The notes under the pieces were generated by a model. That model was given only the letters and a program-made list of their open reading frames with translations. It was not told the origin of the DNA and searched no databases. Positions 52,359 to 61,205 of a stretch of DNA of 64,000 nt are shown one piece after another. Positions within the stretch are counted from its first letter, which is position 1. Every line of letters begins with the position of its first letter. The DNA is from Acidobacteriota bacterium (GTDB taxonomy: Bacteria > Acidobacteriota > Blastocatellia > Pyrinomonadales > Pyrinomonadaceae), in assembly GCA_016703965.1 (NCBI GenBank), contig JADJBB010000025.1, positions 806,001 through 870,000 on the forward strand, in the 5' to 3' direction. Position numbers and translations under genes: made by a program.

Positions 52359-52844
52359 ATGAAGTACTTGACCTCGATATTTACAGTCGCGTTTATTTCG
52401 GCTGCTTTCTGTATTTCGGCCACTGGCCAGGCTGCGAAACCAAAACCGGTCGTAAAATACGACGAAAAGCTGGCCAAAAAGCTCGGTGCGGACGAACGCG
52501 GAATGAAGATGTTTGTTCTGTGCATTCTCAAGACCGGTCCAAAAGATTCGGAGATCAGAGGAAAAGAGCGGGATGATATTTTCGCGGGCCATTTTGCGAA
52601 TATTGGAAATCTTGCCGGTCAAGGAAAACTCGCGGTCGCCGGGCCGTTCGAGAAAAACGATAAGGCGTATCGCGGGCTCTATATTTTTAATGTCGCGACG
52701 CTCGAGGAAGCCGAGAAGTTGGTGGTTCTCGATCCGGCGGTTAAGGCTGGAGTTTTCGTACCGGATCTGACGCTCTGGTACGGCTCCGCCGCAATGATGA
52801 CGATCAACGAAACTCACAAGAAGATCCAAAAGCCTACAAAATAG
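52359..52844 (+). CDS. Exported YciI-like domain protein
   Basis: 161 residues: signal peptide (ends ISATGQ) and a dimeric ferredoxin-like YciI fold (about 50-145: KMFVLCILKTGP, GHFANIGNLAGQGKLAVAGPF, RGLYIFNVATLEEAEKLVVLDPA). YciI proteins are small and of uncertain enzymology; an exported form is unusual. TAG overlaps hutI's GTG start by one base, so it is coupled to the hut genes. Confidence 0.78.
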   Translation: MKYLTSIFTVAFISAAFCISATGQAAKPKPVVKYDEKLAKKLGADERGMKMFVLCILKTGPKDSEIRGKERDDIFAGHFANIGNLAGQGKLAVAGPFEKNDKAYRGLYIFNVATLEEAEKLVVLDPAVKAGVFVPDLTLWYGSAAMMTINETHKKIQKPTK

Positions 52845-54124
52845 TGCCAACAGCAGACCTCATAATCCACAACGCCGGACAACTCGTAACCTGTGCGTCC
52901 GGCGGCAGGCCAAAGCGCCGGGCGGCGATGCTCGACGTCGGTATGATCGCGAATGGCGCCGTCGCAATTGCTGCTGGTAAGATCGTCGGGGTTGGAACGA
53001 CTGAGACGATACTGAACGACTTTTCGGCCTTTGAAATGATCGATGCAGGCGGTAACGTCGTCTGTCCCGGATTTGTCGACCCGCACACACATATCGTTTA
53101 TGCCGGCGACCGTTTGAATGAGTTTGAACTCAAGATCAAAGGTGCGGATTATCTCGAAATACTGACAAATGGCGGCGGCATTATCTCGACCGTGAGGCAT
53201 ACGCGAGAAGCTAGCGTTGAACAGCTAGTTGAGCGATCGCTGAAGCGGCTCGACAAGATGCTTGCCTGCGGCACAACAACCTGTGAGATCAAGACGGGTT
53301 ACGGCCTGGATACGGAAACAGAATTAAAGATGCTAGCCGTTATCGAGGTGCTCGATAATTTTCATGCGATCGACATCGTTCCGACCTTCCTTGCCGCTCA
53401 TGCAGTGCCGCCTGAGTTCAAGGGCAACGCCGATGGTTATGTCGACCTGATCTGCGGTGAGATGCTGCCGCTGGCTTGGAAATGGTACAAGCAGTCGCAC
53501 TTTGCGACGAACGGAATTCCCTTTTACGCGGACGTTTTCACCGAAAAGAACGCGTACGACATCGAGCAAACGCGCCGCGTTCTGGAGACTGCGATAGCTC
53601 TGGGATTTGGCATAAAGGCACATGTCGATCAGTTTACAAATCTTGGCGGATCAAAACTTGGTATCGAGTTGAATGCAGCTTCGATCGACCATCTGGACGC
53701 CATTTCTGACACAGAGATCGAGATGCTTGCAGCGAGCAACACGGTCGGGGTCGTAATTCCGACCGAGAATTTCAATGGCGGCAAAACGCAATTCGCCGAC
53801 GCGAGGAAGTTGATCGATTCAGGATGTTCTCTAGCCCTTTCAACGGATTACAATCCAGGCTCAGCCCCATGCCCGTCAATGCCAATGGCGATGGCGATCG
53901 CTTGTCGCTATCAGAAATTGCTTCCGGCCGAGGCTCTAAATGCTTGCACAATAAATGCAGCTTACTCTATCGGAAAAGGTAGCGACGCAGGCTCGATCGA
54001 GGTTGGAAAGTCGGCAGATCTTGTGCTCACGGAAACAACGGACTATCGAGCGCTGATGTATGAATTTGGCACGAGCACGGTTGCAAAGATCTTGAAAGGC
54101 GGTGTGCTCGTCCATGGATCATAA
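52844..54124 (+). CDS. hutI: Imidazolonepropionase
   Basis: 426 residues, start GTG 52844 in TAGTG. Amidohydrolase-fold enzyme that opens the imidazolone ring to formiminoglutamate. Seen: VCPGFVDPHTHIVYAGDRLNEF (metal HxH), GGGIISTVRHTR, TTCEIKTGYGLD, KAHVDQFTN (metal His), and LSTDYNPGSAPC (metal Asp). Third step of the histidine pathway. Overlaps the next small gene by 11 bases. Confidence 0.95.
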   Translation: MPTADLIIHNAGQLVTCASGGRPKRRAAMLDVGMIANGAVAIAAGKIVGVGTTETILNDFSAFEMIDAGGNVVCPGFVDPHTHIVYAGDRLNEFELKIKGADYLEILTNGGGIISTVRHTREASVEQLVERSLKRLDKMLACGTTTCEIKTGYGLDTETELKMLAVIEVLDNFHAIDIVPTFLAAHAVPPEFKGNADGYVDLICGEMLPLAWKWYKQSHFATNGIPFYADVFTEKNAYDIEQTRRVLETAIALGFGIKAHVDQFTNLGGSKLGIELNAASIDHLDAISDTEIEMLAASNTVGVVIPTENFNGGKTQFADARKLIDSGCSLALSTDYNPGSAPCPSMPMAMAIACRYQKLLPAEALNACTINAAYSIGKGSDAGSIEVGKSADLVLTETTDYRALMYEFGTSTVAKILKGGVLVHGS

Positions 54125-54500
54125 TGGGTTTGCGGAGCTTCTCGATCAGCTGGCCAGATCCTGGTCCTCGAAGTCTTACGAGGAAGTTGCTTCTAGGTTT
54201 ACTGAGCGTCTTTACTATTCAGACGCAATAAACTATTCATTCTTTGACCGGGAATCGCTCTTGGATTTCTTCCGGGACGATGGCGGGCACGAGCAGTCTT
54301 GTGTATTTCACGATCACGTTTTCGACGTCGGGCGCCAGATCGGCGTTGCCGAATACACCTACTCAGGCCATTATATTTATCACGGTACCGTGTGGATCGA
54401 GCTCGAGGGCGATATGATATCTGTTTGGCGGGAATATCAGCATCGTGCAGATACTTCCTACGAGAGCTTTTGGAAACTAGATGAAAGAGATCATCCTTGA
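54114..54500 (+). CDS. SnoaL/NTF2-like small protein between hutI and hutH
   Basis: 128 residues from ATG 54114. AELLDQLARSWSSKSYEEVASRFTERLYYSD, then FFDRESLLDFF, YTYSGHYIYHGTVWIELEGD and SVWREYQ form the cone-shaped NTF2-like fold. Such proteins bind or isomerise small ligands, or do nothing known. It overlaps both hutI (11 bases) and hutH (20 bases), so it belongs to the hut operon. Confidence 0.75.
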   Translation: MDHNGFAELLDQLARSWSSKSYEEVASRFTERLYYSDAINYSFFDRESLLDFFRDDGGHEQSCVFHDHVFDVGRQIGVAEYTYSGHYIYHGTVWIELEGDMISVWREYQHRADTSYESFWKLDERDHP

Positions 54501-56085
54501 CGGCGAAAGCCTTACATTTGAAGAAGTAATTGCGGTTGCGTACAGCAAGGCCGGCGAGCCGAGGGTTGTTTTGTCTGAGACGGCAAAAACGGCGGTGAAT
54601 CGTGCCGCCGCGGCGGTGCAGACTTTGCTGGATCGAGGTGAGATCGCTTACGGCATTACGACCGGTTTTGGAGCTTTTAAGGACAAGATCATCAGCCGCG
54701 AAGAGGTTGAGCTGCTGCAGCGGAATATCGTAGTGAGCCACGCGGTTGGTGTTGGGAAGAATTTCGATATTCCGACGGTGCGGGCGATAATGCTGATCCG
54801 CGCTAATACCCTGGCTCGCGGATTCTCGGGTATCAAGCTTGCGACGCTTGAGTTGATCCTCGAATTTCTCAATCGCGGCGTCCATCCGTCTATTCCCGAA
54901 AAAGGAAGCCTCGGGGCGAGCGGGGATCTTGCTCCGCTTGCTCATTTCGCCTGCGTTTTGATCGGCGAAGGCGAGGCCGAATATCAGGGCAACGTAATTA
55001 ACGGTCTGGAGGCGTTGTCACGTTCGGGGCTCGAACCGATAAAGCTGGCGGCTAAAGAAGGTCTTGCTCTGACGAATGGCACGACCGTGATGACTGCGGT
55101 TGGGTTGCTTGAAACTTGGAAAGCGAAGCACCTGGCTAAGATCGCGGATATCGCCGGTTGTCTAAGTCTCGAAGCTCTGCACGGGACTGTCTCTGCGTTC
55201 GACGAACGGATTCACGCTCTGCGTCCGCATCCGCGGCAGACCGAATGCGCCCGAAACTTGCGCGAGATACTTGCCGAGAGCGAGTTTGTTCGTGATTTTG
55301 ATCCGGCGAATGTTCAGGATGCTTATACGTTGCGGTGCATGCCCCAGGTTCACGGTGCATGCCGCGATGCTATCGCCTATGCGGAATGGCTGATCAAGAT
55401 AGAACTAAATTCCGTCACCGATAATCCGCTGATCTTTGTGTCGGAACCGTCTACTTCAGGGAACGAAACGACTGAACATCCTGAAGTCGCTCCGCCGGCT
55501 TACGCAGGCGGTTCAGACCTGGTTATCGAGGTTATCAGCGGCGGCAATTTCCATGGTGAGCCGCTGGCATTGGCGTTCGACTATTTGACCATCGCTCTTT
55601 CCGAACTTGGAAACATCTCCGAGCGCCGGATCATGCGGCTAACCGACGAATCATCCAACGCTCACATTCTGCCGGCGTTCCTAACGGACAACGGCGGACT
55701 TAACTCCGGCTTCATGATCGTCCAGTACACAGCGGCGGCATTGTGTACTGAAAACAAGATCCTTGCTCACCCTGCGAGCGTCGATACCATACCAAGCTCG
55801 GCGAATGTTGAGGATCACGTTTCAATGGGGGCAACCGCAGCCCTAAAATTGCGCGTCGTAGCTGAGAACCTCGAGACGATACTCGCTCTCGAAGCGTTTT
55901 GTGCGGCTCAGGGGATCGATTTTAGAAAACGGGTACTGGGCAACAATAAGAAATTGGGGGCGGGAACGCGAGAACTATATGCGAGACTTCGGGGGAAGAT
56001 CCCATTTATCGGCGTAGACGAATATATGAAACGCCATATTGACAGTGCTTGCGAGGTCATTCGCAATTTTCCGGCGACAATATGA
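54481..56085 (+). CDS. hutH: Histidine ammonia-lyase with an in-frame repeat insertion
   Basis: 534 residues (about 505 usual). Deaminates histidine to urocanate using the MIO group formed from Ala146-Ser147-Gly148 in GSLGASGDLAPLAH. YGITTGFGAF and the C-terminal SSANVEDHVSMG are standard. Between VTDNPLIFV and VIEVISGGNFHGEPLAL, about 27 residues (321-347, including PPAYAGGSD) are extra and carry repeat element A; normal enzymes have only a few residues here. The loop is near the tetramer surface in known structures, so activity may persist. Start lies inside the SnoaL-like gene. Confidence 0.94.
   Translation: MKEIILDGESLTFEEVIAVAYSKAGEPRVVLSETAKTAVNRAAAAVQTLLDRGEIAYGITTGFGAFKDKIISREEVELLQRNIVVSHAVGVGKNFDIPTVRAIMLIRANTLARGFSGIKLATLELILEFLNRGVHPSIPEKGSLGASGDLAPLAHFACVLIGEGEAEYQGNVINGLEALSRSGLEPIKLAAKEGLALTNGTTVMTAVGLLETWKAKHLAKIADIAGCLSLEALHGTVSAFDERIHALRPHPRQTECARNLREILAESEFVRDFDPANVQDAYTLRCMPQVHGACRDAIAYAEWLIKIELNSVTDNPLIFVSEPSTSGNETTEHPEVAPPAYAGGSDLVIEVISGGNFHGEPLALAFDYLTIALSELGNISERRIMRLTDESSNAHILPAFLTDNGGLNSGFMIVQYTAAALCTENKILAHPASVDTIPSSANVEDHVSMGATAALKLRVVAENLETILALEAFCAAQGIDFRKRVLGNNKKLGAGTRELYARLRGKIPFIGVDEYMKRHIDSACEVIRNFPATI
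55438..55518 (-). repeat. Palindromic element A, copy 3 (inverted, in hutH)
   Basis: The 28 bases at 55491-55518 match the terminase copies at 26 of 28 positions in inverted orientation. The preceding part has its own inverted ends TTCAGG (55455) and CCTGAA (55480). Read in frame as EVAPPAYAGGSD. Confidence 0.8.
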
Positions 56086-56945
56086 GAAACAAAGGGTTGG
56101 TCGTTGTAACAGTGGTCATTTTGGCTTGCGTCGGCTGTTGGTCGGTCGGATCAAAGGCAGAACCGAATACAGCCGAAACCTTAGAAATGAAAGGAACGGA
56201 CGTGAAAAAAGGGTTTCTCGAAAATCTGCCGAAAGGCTTCGAACAACCGGCCGACGACGCCGGTCGGCTTCTGCTTCGGGAATACGGTGCTGTTTTTCTT
56301 GCGAGGAATGGGGCGATACCGCCGAAGAAAGTAGTCTTTCGTGACGAAGCCGACGTAACTGCATTCCAGTCGACACTTCAGCGTTCGTCTGAATCGATAG
56401 GCGGAACCACCGTCGAACTGCAGGCAGCGGCGATGTCCGCATTGCAAAAAGCGCGAGCGGAAGCTCAGCAGACCGGCCTCTCAATATCGCCTCGCGGTGC
56501 CGATTCGGCCCGGCGTGGCTATAACCAGACCGTTTCGCTGTGGGCGAGCCGGGTTAATCCGGGATTCGTTTACTGGGTCGGAAAGGGACGTGTGACGCAG
56601 GCTGAAGCAAATCGCATCAAAGCCTTGTCGCCATATCAGCAGGTTCCTGAGATCCTCAGATTAGAGCAGTCAAACATCTTTTTCGCAAAATCGCTCGACA
56701 AATCGATAATCTACTCAGTCGCGCCTCCGGGAACCTCGCAGCATTTGTCGATGCTGGCGTTGGACGTCGAGCAAAATGAGAATGGTACAGTGCGGACGAT
56801 ACTCGCAAAAAACGGCTGGTTCCAGACCGTCGTTTCCGATCTGCCGCATTTTACGTATATTGGTGTCAAAGAATCAGAACTTGCCGGACTGGGATTGAAA
56901 GAGGTAAAGAACGGCGGAAGAACGTTCTGGATACCGGAATTTTAA
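56082..56945 (+). CDS. Lipoprotein with M15 (VanY/D-Ala-D-Ala carboxypeptidase-like) domain
   Basis: 287 residues from ATG 56082, which overlaps the hutH stop as ATGA. Lipobox-like LACVGC near 22. The C-terminal domain has SQHLSMLALDV (the zinc His and Asp spaced as in SxHxxGxxxD) and LPHFTYIG (third zinc His), the M15 peptidase pattern that trims D-Ala from peptidoglycan peptides. N-terminal 60-150 is helical with AQ-rich stretches. Coupling to hutH may be accidental. Confidence 0.72.
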   Translation: MRNKGLVVVTVVILACVGCWSVGSKAEPNTAETLEMKGTDVKKGFLENLPKGFEQPADDAGRLLLREYGAVFLARNGAIPPKKVVFRDEADVTAFQSTLQRSSESIGGTTVELQAAAMSALQKARAEAQQTGLSISPRGADSARRGYNQTVSLWASRVNPGFVYWVGKGRVTQAEANRIKALSPYQQVPEILRLEQSNIFFAKSLDKSIIYSVAPPGTSQHLSMLALDVEQNENGTVRTILAKNGWFQTVVSDLPHFTYIGVKESELAGLGLKEVKNGGRTFWIPEF

Positions 56946-56972
56946 CTTTAATTACAGAAGCCTAGACGAAGT

Positions 56973-57003
56973 AAGGGCTCTCTCGTTCACCGAAAGAGCC
57001 CTT
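56973..57003. terminator. Terminator after the hut-side operon
   Basis: AAGGGCTCTCTCG pairs (12 of 13) with CGAAAGAGCCCTT, then TAATTT. Between convergent genes, so it may serve both. Confidence 0.8.
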
Positions 57004-57038
57004 AATTTATGCGGGCTTCCGCAATACTAGACCGTCTC

Positions 57039-57578
57039 TTAACCGATGAACATCTCATCGTCGACATAAACCCGGTCGATCTGCTTTGGAGCCGGAGCGA
57101 ACAGAACCTCAAGACCTTTTTTCACGCCCGCCATAACCGCAGCGATCTCGCGAGCCGGGACGACTATCTTCTGGTTTACAAATTCAGTGGTTGTCGTTAC
57201 CTGATCGTGCGTACGGTCTATCGAACGGCTGACCATATCGACCTTATCACGGGCCGTCAAGGCAGTGTGACTGACGATCTGACGCAACTCTACGACCTCT
57301 TCCTTAATGAGTTCGGTCGAGTCGGCCAGATATTTGGTCGCGGTTGCGAGATTTGTTGAGATCTCGTTGAACTGCACTGATATTTCGCGGCCCTGAACAC
57401 TGATCGCATCGACTTTAGTGATCAGCGGTGCAACGCGTTCCTCGAGATTCTTGACGGTCGCGACGACACGGCGAACGGTCATTGCTATCGCAATGAGCGA
57501 TATCGCCATCACGATGAACGTAATGGCGATCACGATCGACGAGATCATCATCCAAAATTGAGGTTCGCTGGGATTCAT
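57039..57578 (-). CDS. Membrane-anchored coiled-coil protein, DUF948-like
   Basis: 179 residues. One membrane helix (about 9-34), then a long helical coiled coil (NLEERVAPLITKV, NEISTNLATATKYLADST) and a short C-terminal amphipathic part (GVKKGLEVLFAPAP). DUF948-like in plan; role unknown, often general stress related. Nine bases downstream of the YtxH-like gene. Confidence 0.65.
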   Translation of the reverse strand: MNPSEPQFWMMISSIVIAITFIVMAISLIAIAMTVRRVVATVKNLEERVAPLITKVDAISVQGREISVQFNEISTNLATATKYLADSTELIKEEVVELRQIVSHTALTARDKVDMVSRSIDRTHDQVTTTTEFVNQKIVVPAREIAAVMAGVKKGLEVLFAPAPKQIDRVYVDDEMFIG

Positions 57579-57587
57579 AAACTAAGG

Positions 57588-58031
57588 TTAGCTTTTCTTC
57601 TCTGGGTCGTCGATAACAGGATAGCTGGCACGGCCTTCGGAGATCGAGCTTGACTCATTTTTCCGTTTCTCAGCCGTATATGCATCCTTACCTGCCTCAA
57701 TAGCCGCGGTAAATGGATTTGCAGTGTTTGCGGCAGCGGTCTTGGCCTTCTCACCAAATTCGGCAGCTTTTTCGGCCGCAGTCTGGTAGAACTCGTTGGC
57801 ACGCTCGCGTGATACTTCGTAGTATTCACCTGCACGTTCCTGAAGTTGAGCGGCCGTTTCCTTGCTCTTTTCGATGCCCTTGCGTGTAGCGTCCGCGATA
57901 TCTCCGCGAAGTTCGACACCCGATTTAGGAGCGAACAACAAAGCCAGGATCGCACCGATACCGCCGCCGACGATCAAATAGGTCAATTTCGTCGCCGCAC
58001 TTGCTTCATCTCTTTCATATTCGTGTCTCAT
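57588..58031 (-). CDS. YtxH domain protein
   Basis: 147 residues from ATG 58031 with GGGAGG five bases ahead. Hydrophobic segment (about 15-34) with GGGIGAILALLFAPKSGVELR, the YtxH hallmark, then a helical Ala/Glu/Lys-rich tail. Family is often stress induced. Pairs with the DUF948-like gene, as commonly seen. Confidence 0.8.
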   Translation of the reverse strand: MRHEYERDEASAATKLTYLIVGGGIGAILALLFAPKSGVELRGDIADATRKGIEKSKETAAQLQERAGEYYEVSRERANEFYQTAAEKAAEFGEKAKTAAANTANPFTAAIEAGKDAYTAEKRKNESSSISEGRASYPVIDDPEKKS

Positions 58032-58137
58032 AAGCACCTCCCGCGTACATTGAATACGCCTAAAATATCGAAAATCTTCTATGGCTTAACTATAACAAAA
58101 CTTTGGATTTGGGGCAAAGAAATATTTTCCGCCGTAA

Positions 58138-59370
58138 TTATTCCTCCCAATCGCCCTGGCCCTCGCGCTCGACCAAATAACCGGCATTCTGCAGATGCTT
58201 ATGGACCTCGTGGCCGTGCTGCTCGTCGCGGACCTCGAGGAGCATTTGGATGCCAACGCGGCCGAGTGGGGCGAGCCACATAGCCCGGCGATGAAATACT
58301 TCGATGACATTAGCACCTGATTCGGCGACCGTATTCAGAAGAGCGGCGAGCATTCCCGGGCGGTCGAGAACGAGCAATTTCAGCATTATGTAGCGGCCTT
58401 GACGGACGAGAACTTGCTCGAGAATACGGGATAGCAAGTTGGCGTCAATGTTGCCGCCGCATAGGACGGCACAGACAGTGTCATCGCTCTTGACCTTGAT
58501 CTTTTTAGAAAGCAGGGCCGCAAGCCCCGCGGCACCCGCACCTTCGACGACGAGACGGTTATTTTGAACGCAGAAGAAAATAGCTCTGGCGATCTCCTCT
58601 TCGCTGACTTCGACGACATCGTCGATCAGTTCCTGGATGATCGGAAAAGTCAGTTCTCCCGGCGTTTTTACAGCGATACCATCGGCGATCGTCTGGCCCG
58701 GCTTAGCGACGATCCCGTGCCCGGCCTTGAGGCTCGGGTTTACCCAGCTAACAGCTTCTGATTGGACGCCGATCATTCTTACGTCCGGTTTTAAGGTTTT
58801 GATCGCTGTCGCAATACCGGAAATGAGCCCGCCGCCCCCGATCGGAACGACAACCGTCGTGATCTCAGGCAGGGACTCGATGATCTCCAGCCCGATAGTT
58901 CCCTGCCCCGCAATGATCCGTTCGTCATCGAACGCATGCACATAGGTGAAGCCCTTCTCAGCCTGCAGTTCGCGGGAATATGCGACGGCTTCGTCAAAGG
59001 TAGTTCCATGCAGCACGACCGTGCCGCCGAAATTCTTGGTCGCCGTGATCTTTGTCAGTGGAGCGTTCTCAGGCAGGACGATCGTTGATTTGATCCCGTT
59101 CAGCGTAGCAGCCATCGCGACGCCCTGAGCATGATTTCCGGCCGAAGCGGCAATGACGCCCCGTTCTTTTTCTTCGTCAGAAAGGCGTGAGATCTTGTTG
59201 TACGCTCCGCGGATCTTGAACGAACCGCTTCGCTGCAGGCATTCGGCCTTCAGGCTCGCTTTGGCACCGATCTCGCGGGTCAAACGATCATCGAACAGCA
59301 CGGGTGTCGGAGTAATAATGCCCGTCAGGATGCGTCGAGCTTCTTGAATATCGGATAGTTTGACTGTCAT
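58138..59370 (-). CDS. ilvA: Threonine ammonia-lyase with ACT-like C-terminus
   Basis: 410 residues from ATG 59370 (MTVKLSDI); a frame to 59424 adds an unlikely tail. PLP enzyme that makes 2-oxobutyrate from threonine. Seen: LQRSGSFKIRGAYNKI (PLP lysine), ASAGNHAQGVA, PIGGGGLISG (phosphate loop) and a C-terminal ACT-like domain (LLVLDRPGMLAALLNTVAES) of the catabolic/TdcB-long form. Alone on its strand, divergent from the stomatin gene. Confidence 0.92.
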   Translation of the reverse strand: MTVKLSDIQEARRILTGIITPTPVLFDDRLTREIGAKASLKAECLQRSGSFKIRGAYNKISRLSDEEKERGVIAASAGNHAQGVAMAATLNGIKSTIVLPENAPLTKITATKNFGGTVVLHGTTFDEAVAYSRELQAEKGFTYVHAFDDERIIAGQGTIGLEIIESLPEITTVVVPIGGGGLISGIATAIKTLKPDVRMIGVQSEAVSWVNPSLKAGHGIVAKPGQTIADGIAVKTPGELTFPIIQELIDDVVEVSEEEIARAIFFCVQNNRLVVEGAGAAGLAALLSKKIKVKSDDTVCAVLCGGNIDANLLSRILEQVLVRQGRYIMLKLLVLDRPGMLAALLNTVAESGANVIEVFHRRAMWLAPLGRVGIQMLLEVRDEQHGHEVHKHLQNAGYLVEREGQGDWEE

Positions 59371-59513
59371 AAAGTTGACGGAATTATATGTTAAATAACA
59401 ACAAAAATGCGAATCATAATTCACATCTCCGGGCTGGATCGCGCTTGGAAAAGGGCAGACGCTGTATCCGGAGAATATGTTATTATTATTGCTAGTAATT
59501 ACGGAGGAATATT

Positions 59514-60527
59514 ATGCCTGAGCTTTTTGGTGTTGGTGCGATCTTACTCGCTATCATTGGTTTCGCTCTGCTTATTATTGCGTTCAAGACGATAAAGATC
59601 GTCCCGCAGTCAAGCGTATTGCTGATCGAACGGCTCGGACGCTTTCATCGAGTCGCCGCGAGCGGGCTAAACGTTATCGTTCCGTTCTTCGAAGCTCCGC
59701 GAGCTGTTTATTGGACGAATGTTCGCCCGGGTACGACGTTCATCGATTCCCGCGAGCAATTCATCGATCTGCCGCCGCAATCGGTGATTTCGCGTGACAA
59801 CGTCATGATGGGCGTCGATTCAGTCGTCTACTGGCAGATCACCGATCCGATCAAGGCCACCTACGAGGTCAATGATCTGGTGGGTTCGATCGTTCAGTTA
59901 ACTTTTACCGGCATGCGGTCGGTGATCGGTAAGCTCGACCTCGACCACACGCTCTCGTCGCGTGACCAGATAAATAACGAACTCCGCATGATCCTCGACG
60001 AAGCCACCGATAAATGGGGCGTCAAAGTTACCCGCGTCGATATCAAAAACATTACGCCGCCTGAAGACGTAAGAATAACGATGGAGAAACAGATGACGGC
60101 CGAGCGTAACCGCCGTGCCTTAATTCTCCAGGCGGAAGGAGACAAGCAAGCCGCGATAACGCGGGCTGAGGGTGAAAAGCAAGCAGCAATCACACGGTCG
60201 GAAGGCAACAAACAGTCCGCAATCCTTGACGCCGAGGGAGCTTCGCAAGCCCGACAAATAAGTTCGGCCGCGGAATCTCAGGCCATCGCCCAGATCGCGA
60301 GCGCCATCGGCGACCGTGCCCAAACAGCCCAGTATTTGATAACGCAGCGATATGTCGATTCGATGCGGGACATGGCTCGGACGCAGAACTCGAAAGTGAT
60401 ATTCATGCCGATGGAAACATCGGGGGTACTTGCAAGCGTCGGAGCGTTCAAAGAAGTATTTGCTGCGACAGGCGAAACCGATGAGCTGCCAAAGGCACCG
60501 CGTTCGCCGCGTGAATTGGAGAAATAA
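59514..60527 (+). CDS. qmcA: SPFH/stomatin-like membrane protein
   Basis: 337 residues. Hydrophobic N-terminus (about 8-28), SPFH/band 7 core (about 33-200: VLLIERLGRFHRVAASGLN, DLPPQSVISRDNVMMGVDS, LDLDHTLSSRDQIN), then a coiled coil with repeated AEGEKQAAITR units and a Gly/Ala-rich end. QmcA-type proteins form membrane scaffolds. GGAGGAA precedes the ATG. Usually next to NfeD; here instead a membrane-anchored glutathione peroxidase starts three bases after the stop. Confidence 0.9.
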   Translation: MPELFGVGAILLAIIGFALLIIAFKTIKIVPQSSVLLIERLGRFHRVAASGLNVIVPFFEAPRAVYWTNVRPGTTFIDSREQFIDLPPQSVISRDNVMMGVDSVVYWQITDPIKATYEVNDLVGSIVQLTFTGMRSVIGKLDLDHTLSSRDQINNELRMILDEATDKWGVKVTRVDIKNITPPEDVRITMEKQMTAERNRRALILQAEGDKQAAITRAEGEKQAAITRSEGNKQSAILDAEGASQARQISSAAESQAIAQIASAIGDRAQTAQYLITQRYVDSMRDMARTQNSKVIFMPMETSGVLASVGAFKEVFAATGETDELPKAPRSPRELEK

Positions 60528-60530
60528 TAG

Positions 60531-61130
60531 ATGTTGAAAATTGTTGGGATAATTATGGTCGTAGCCGTCGCGGCTCTTGCCGGCGGTGCATACAAGCTTG
60601 GGTTCATAATGAACGATTCACCTACGGAGCCCGTTGCCGCCAAATCGGTTTACGAATTCACGATGCGCGACATTGATGGTAAGAACGTCAAGCTTGATGC
60701 TTACAAAGGCAAAGTCGTCATGATCGTAAACACTGCAAGTAAATGCGGTTACACGCCTCAGTACGAAGGCCTGCAGGCTCTTTACGACAAAAACAAAGAT
60801 AAGGGTTTCGTCGTACTTGGCTTCCCGGCAAATAATTTTATGGGCCAGGAACCGGGAACAGAAGCAGAGATAAAGGAATTTTGCACCCTTAAATATAAGG
60901 TGACTTTCCCAATGTTCGCTAAGATCTCAGTCAAGGGCCCGGATCAGGACCCGCTCTATAATTTCCTGACCAATAAGGCTACGAACCCCGAGTTTGCCGG
61001 CGATATATCGTGGAATTTTAATAAATTCCTTGTTGATCGCAACGGTAAAGTTGTAGCCCGGTTTGGCTCGGGAGATACACCTGAGAGCGAAGCCGTGGTC
61101 GCCGCAGTTCAGAAGTATCTCGGAAATTAG
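60531..61130 (+). CDS. Membrane-anchored glutathione peroxidase family protein
   Basis: 199 residues. N-terminal membrane helix (about 3-22) sets the enzyme on the outer face of the membrane. Core: NTASKCGYTPQYEGLQALY (peroxidatic Cys), FPANNFMGQEPG (Gln), and SWNFNKFLVDRNG (Trp-Asn), the complete GPx triad/tetrad. Such Cys-GPx enzymes mostly use thioredoxin to reduce peroxides. Same operon as the SPFH protein. Confidence 0.9.
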   Translation: MLKIVGIIMVVAVAALAGGAYKLGFIMNDSPTEPVAAKSVYEFTMRDIDGKNVKLDAYKGKVVMIVNTASKCGYTPQYEGLQALYDKNKDKGFVVLGFPANNFMGQEPGTEAEIKEFCTLKYKVTFPMFAKISVKGPDQDPLYNFLTNKATNPEFAGDISWNFNKFLVDRNGKVVARFGSGDTPESEAVVAAVQKYLGN

Positions 61131-61158
61131 GTTAAGATTCTAACATTAGCGGGTTAGG

Positions 61159-61192
61159 TCCACGGATGCCGTATCGTTGCTGCATCCGTGGA
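61159..61192 (+). terminator. Terminator after the SPFH-GPx operon
   Basis: TCCACGGATGC pairs perfectly with GCATCCGTGGA around a 12-base loop, followed by a T-rich stretch. A GTG at 61188 inside it was rejected as the mltG start. Confidence 0.75.
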
Positions 61193-61205
61193 TATTTTGT
61201 TTGTT

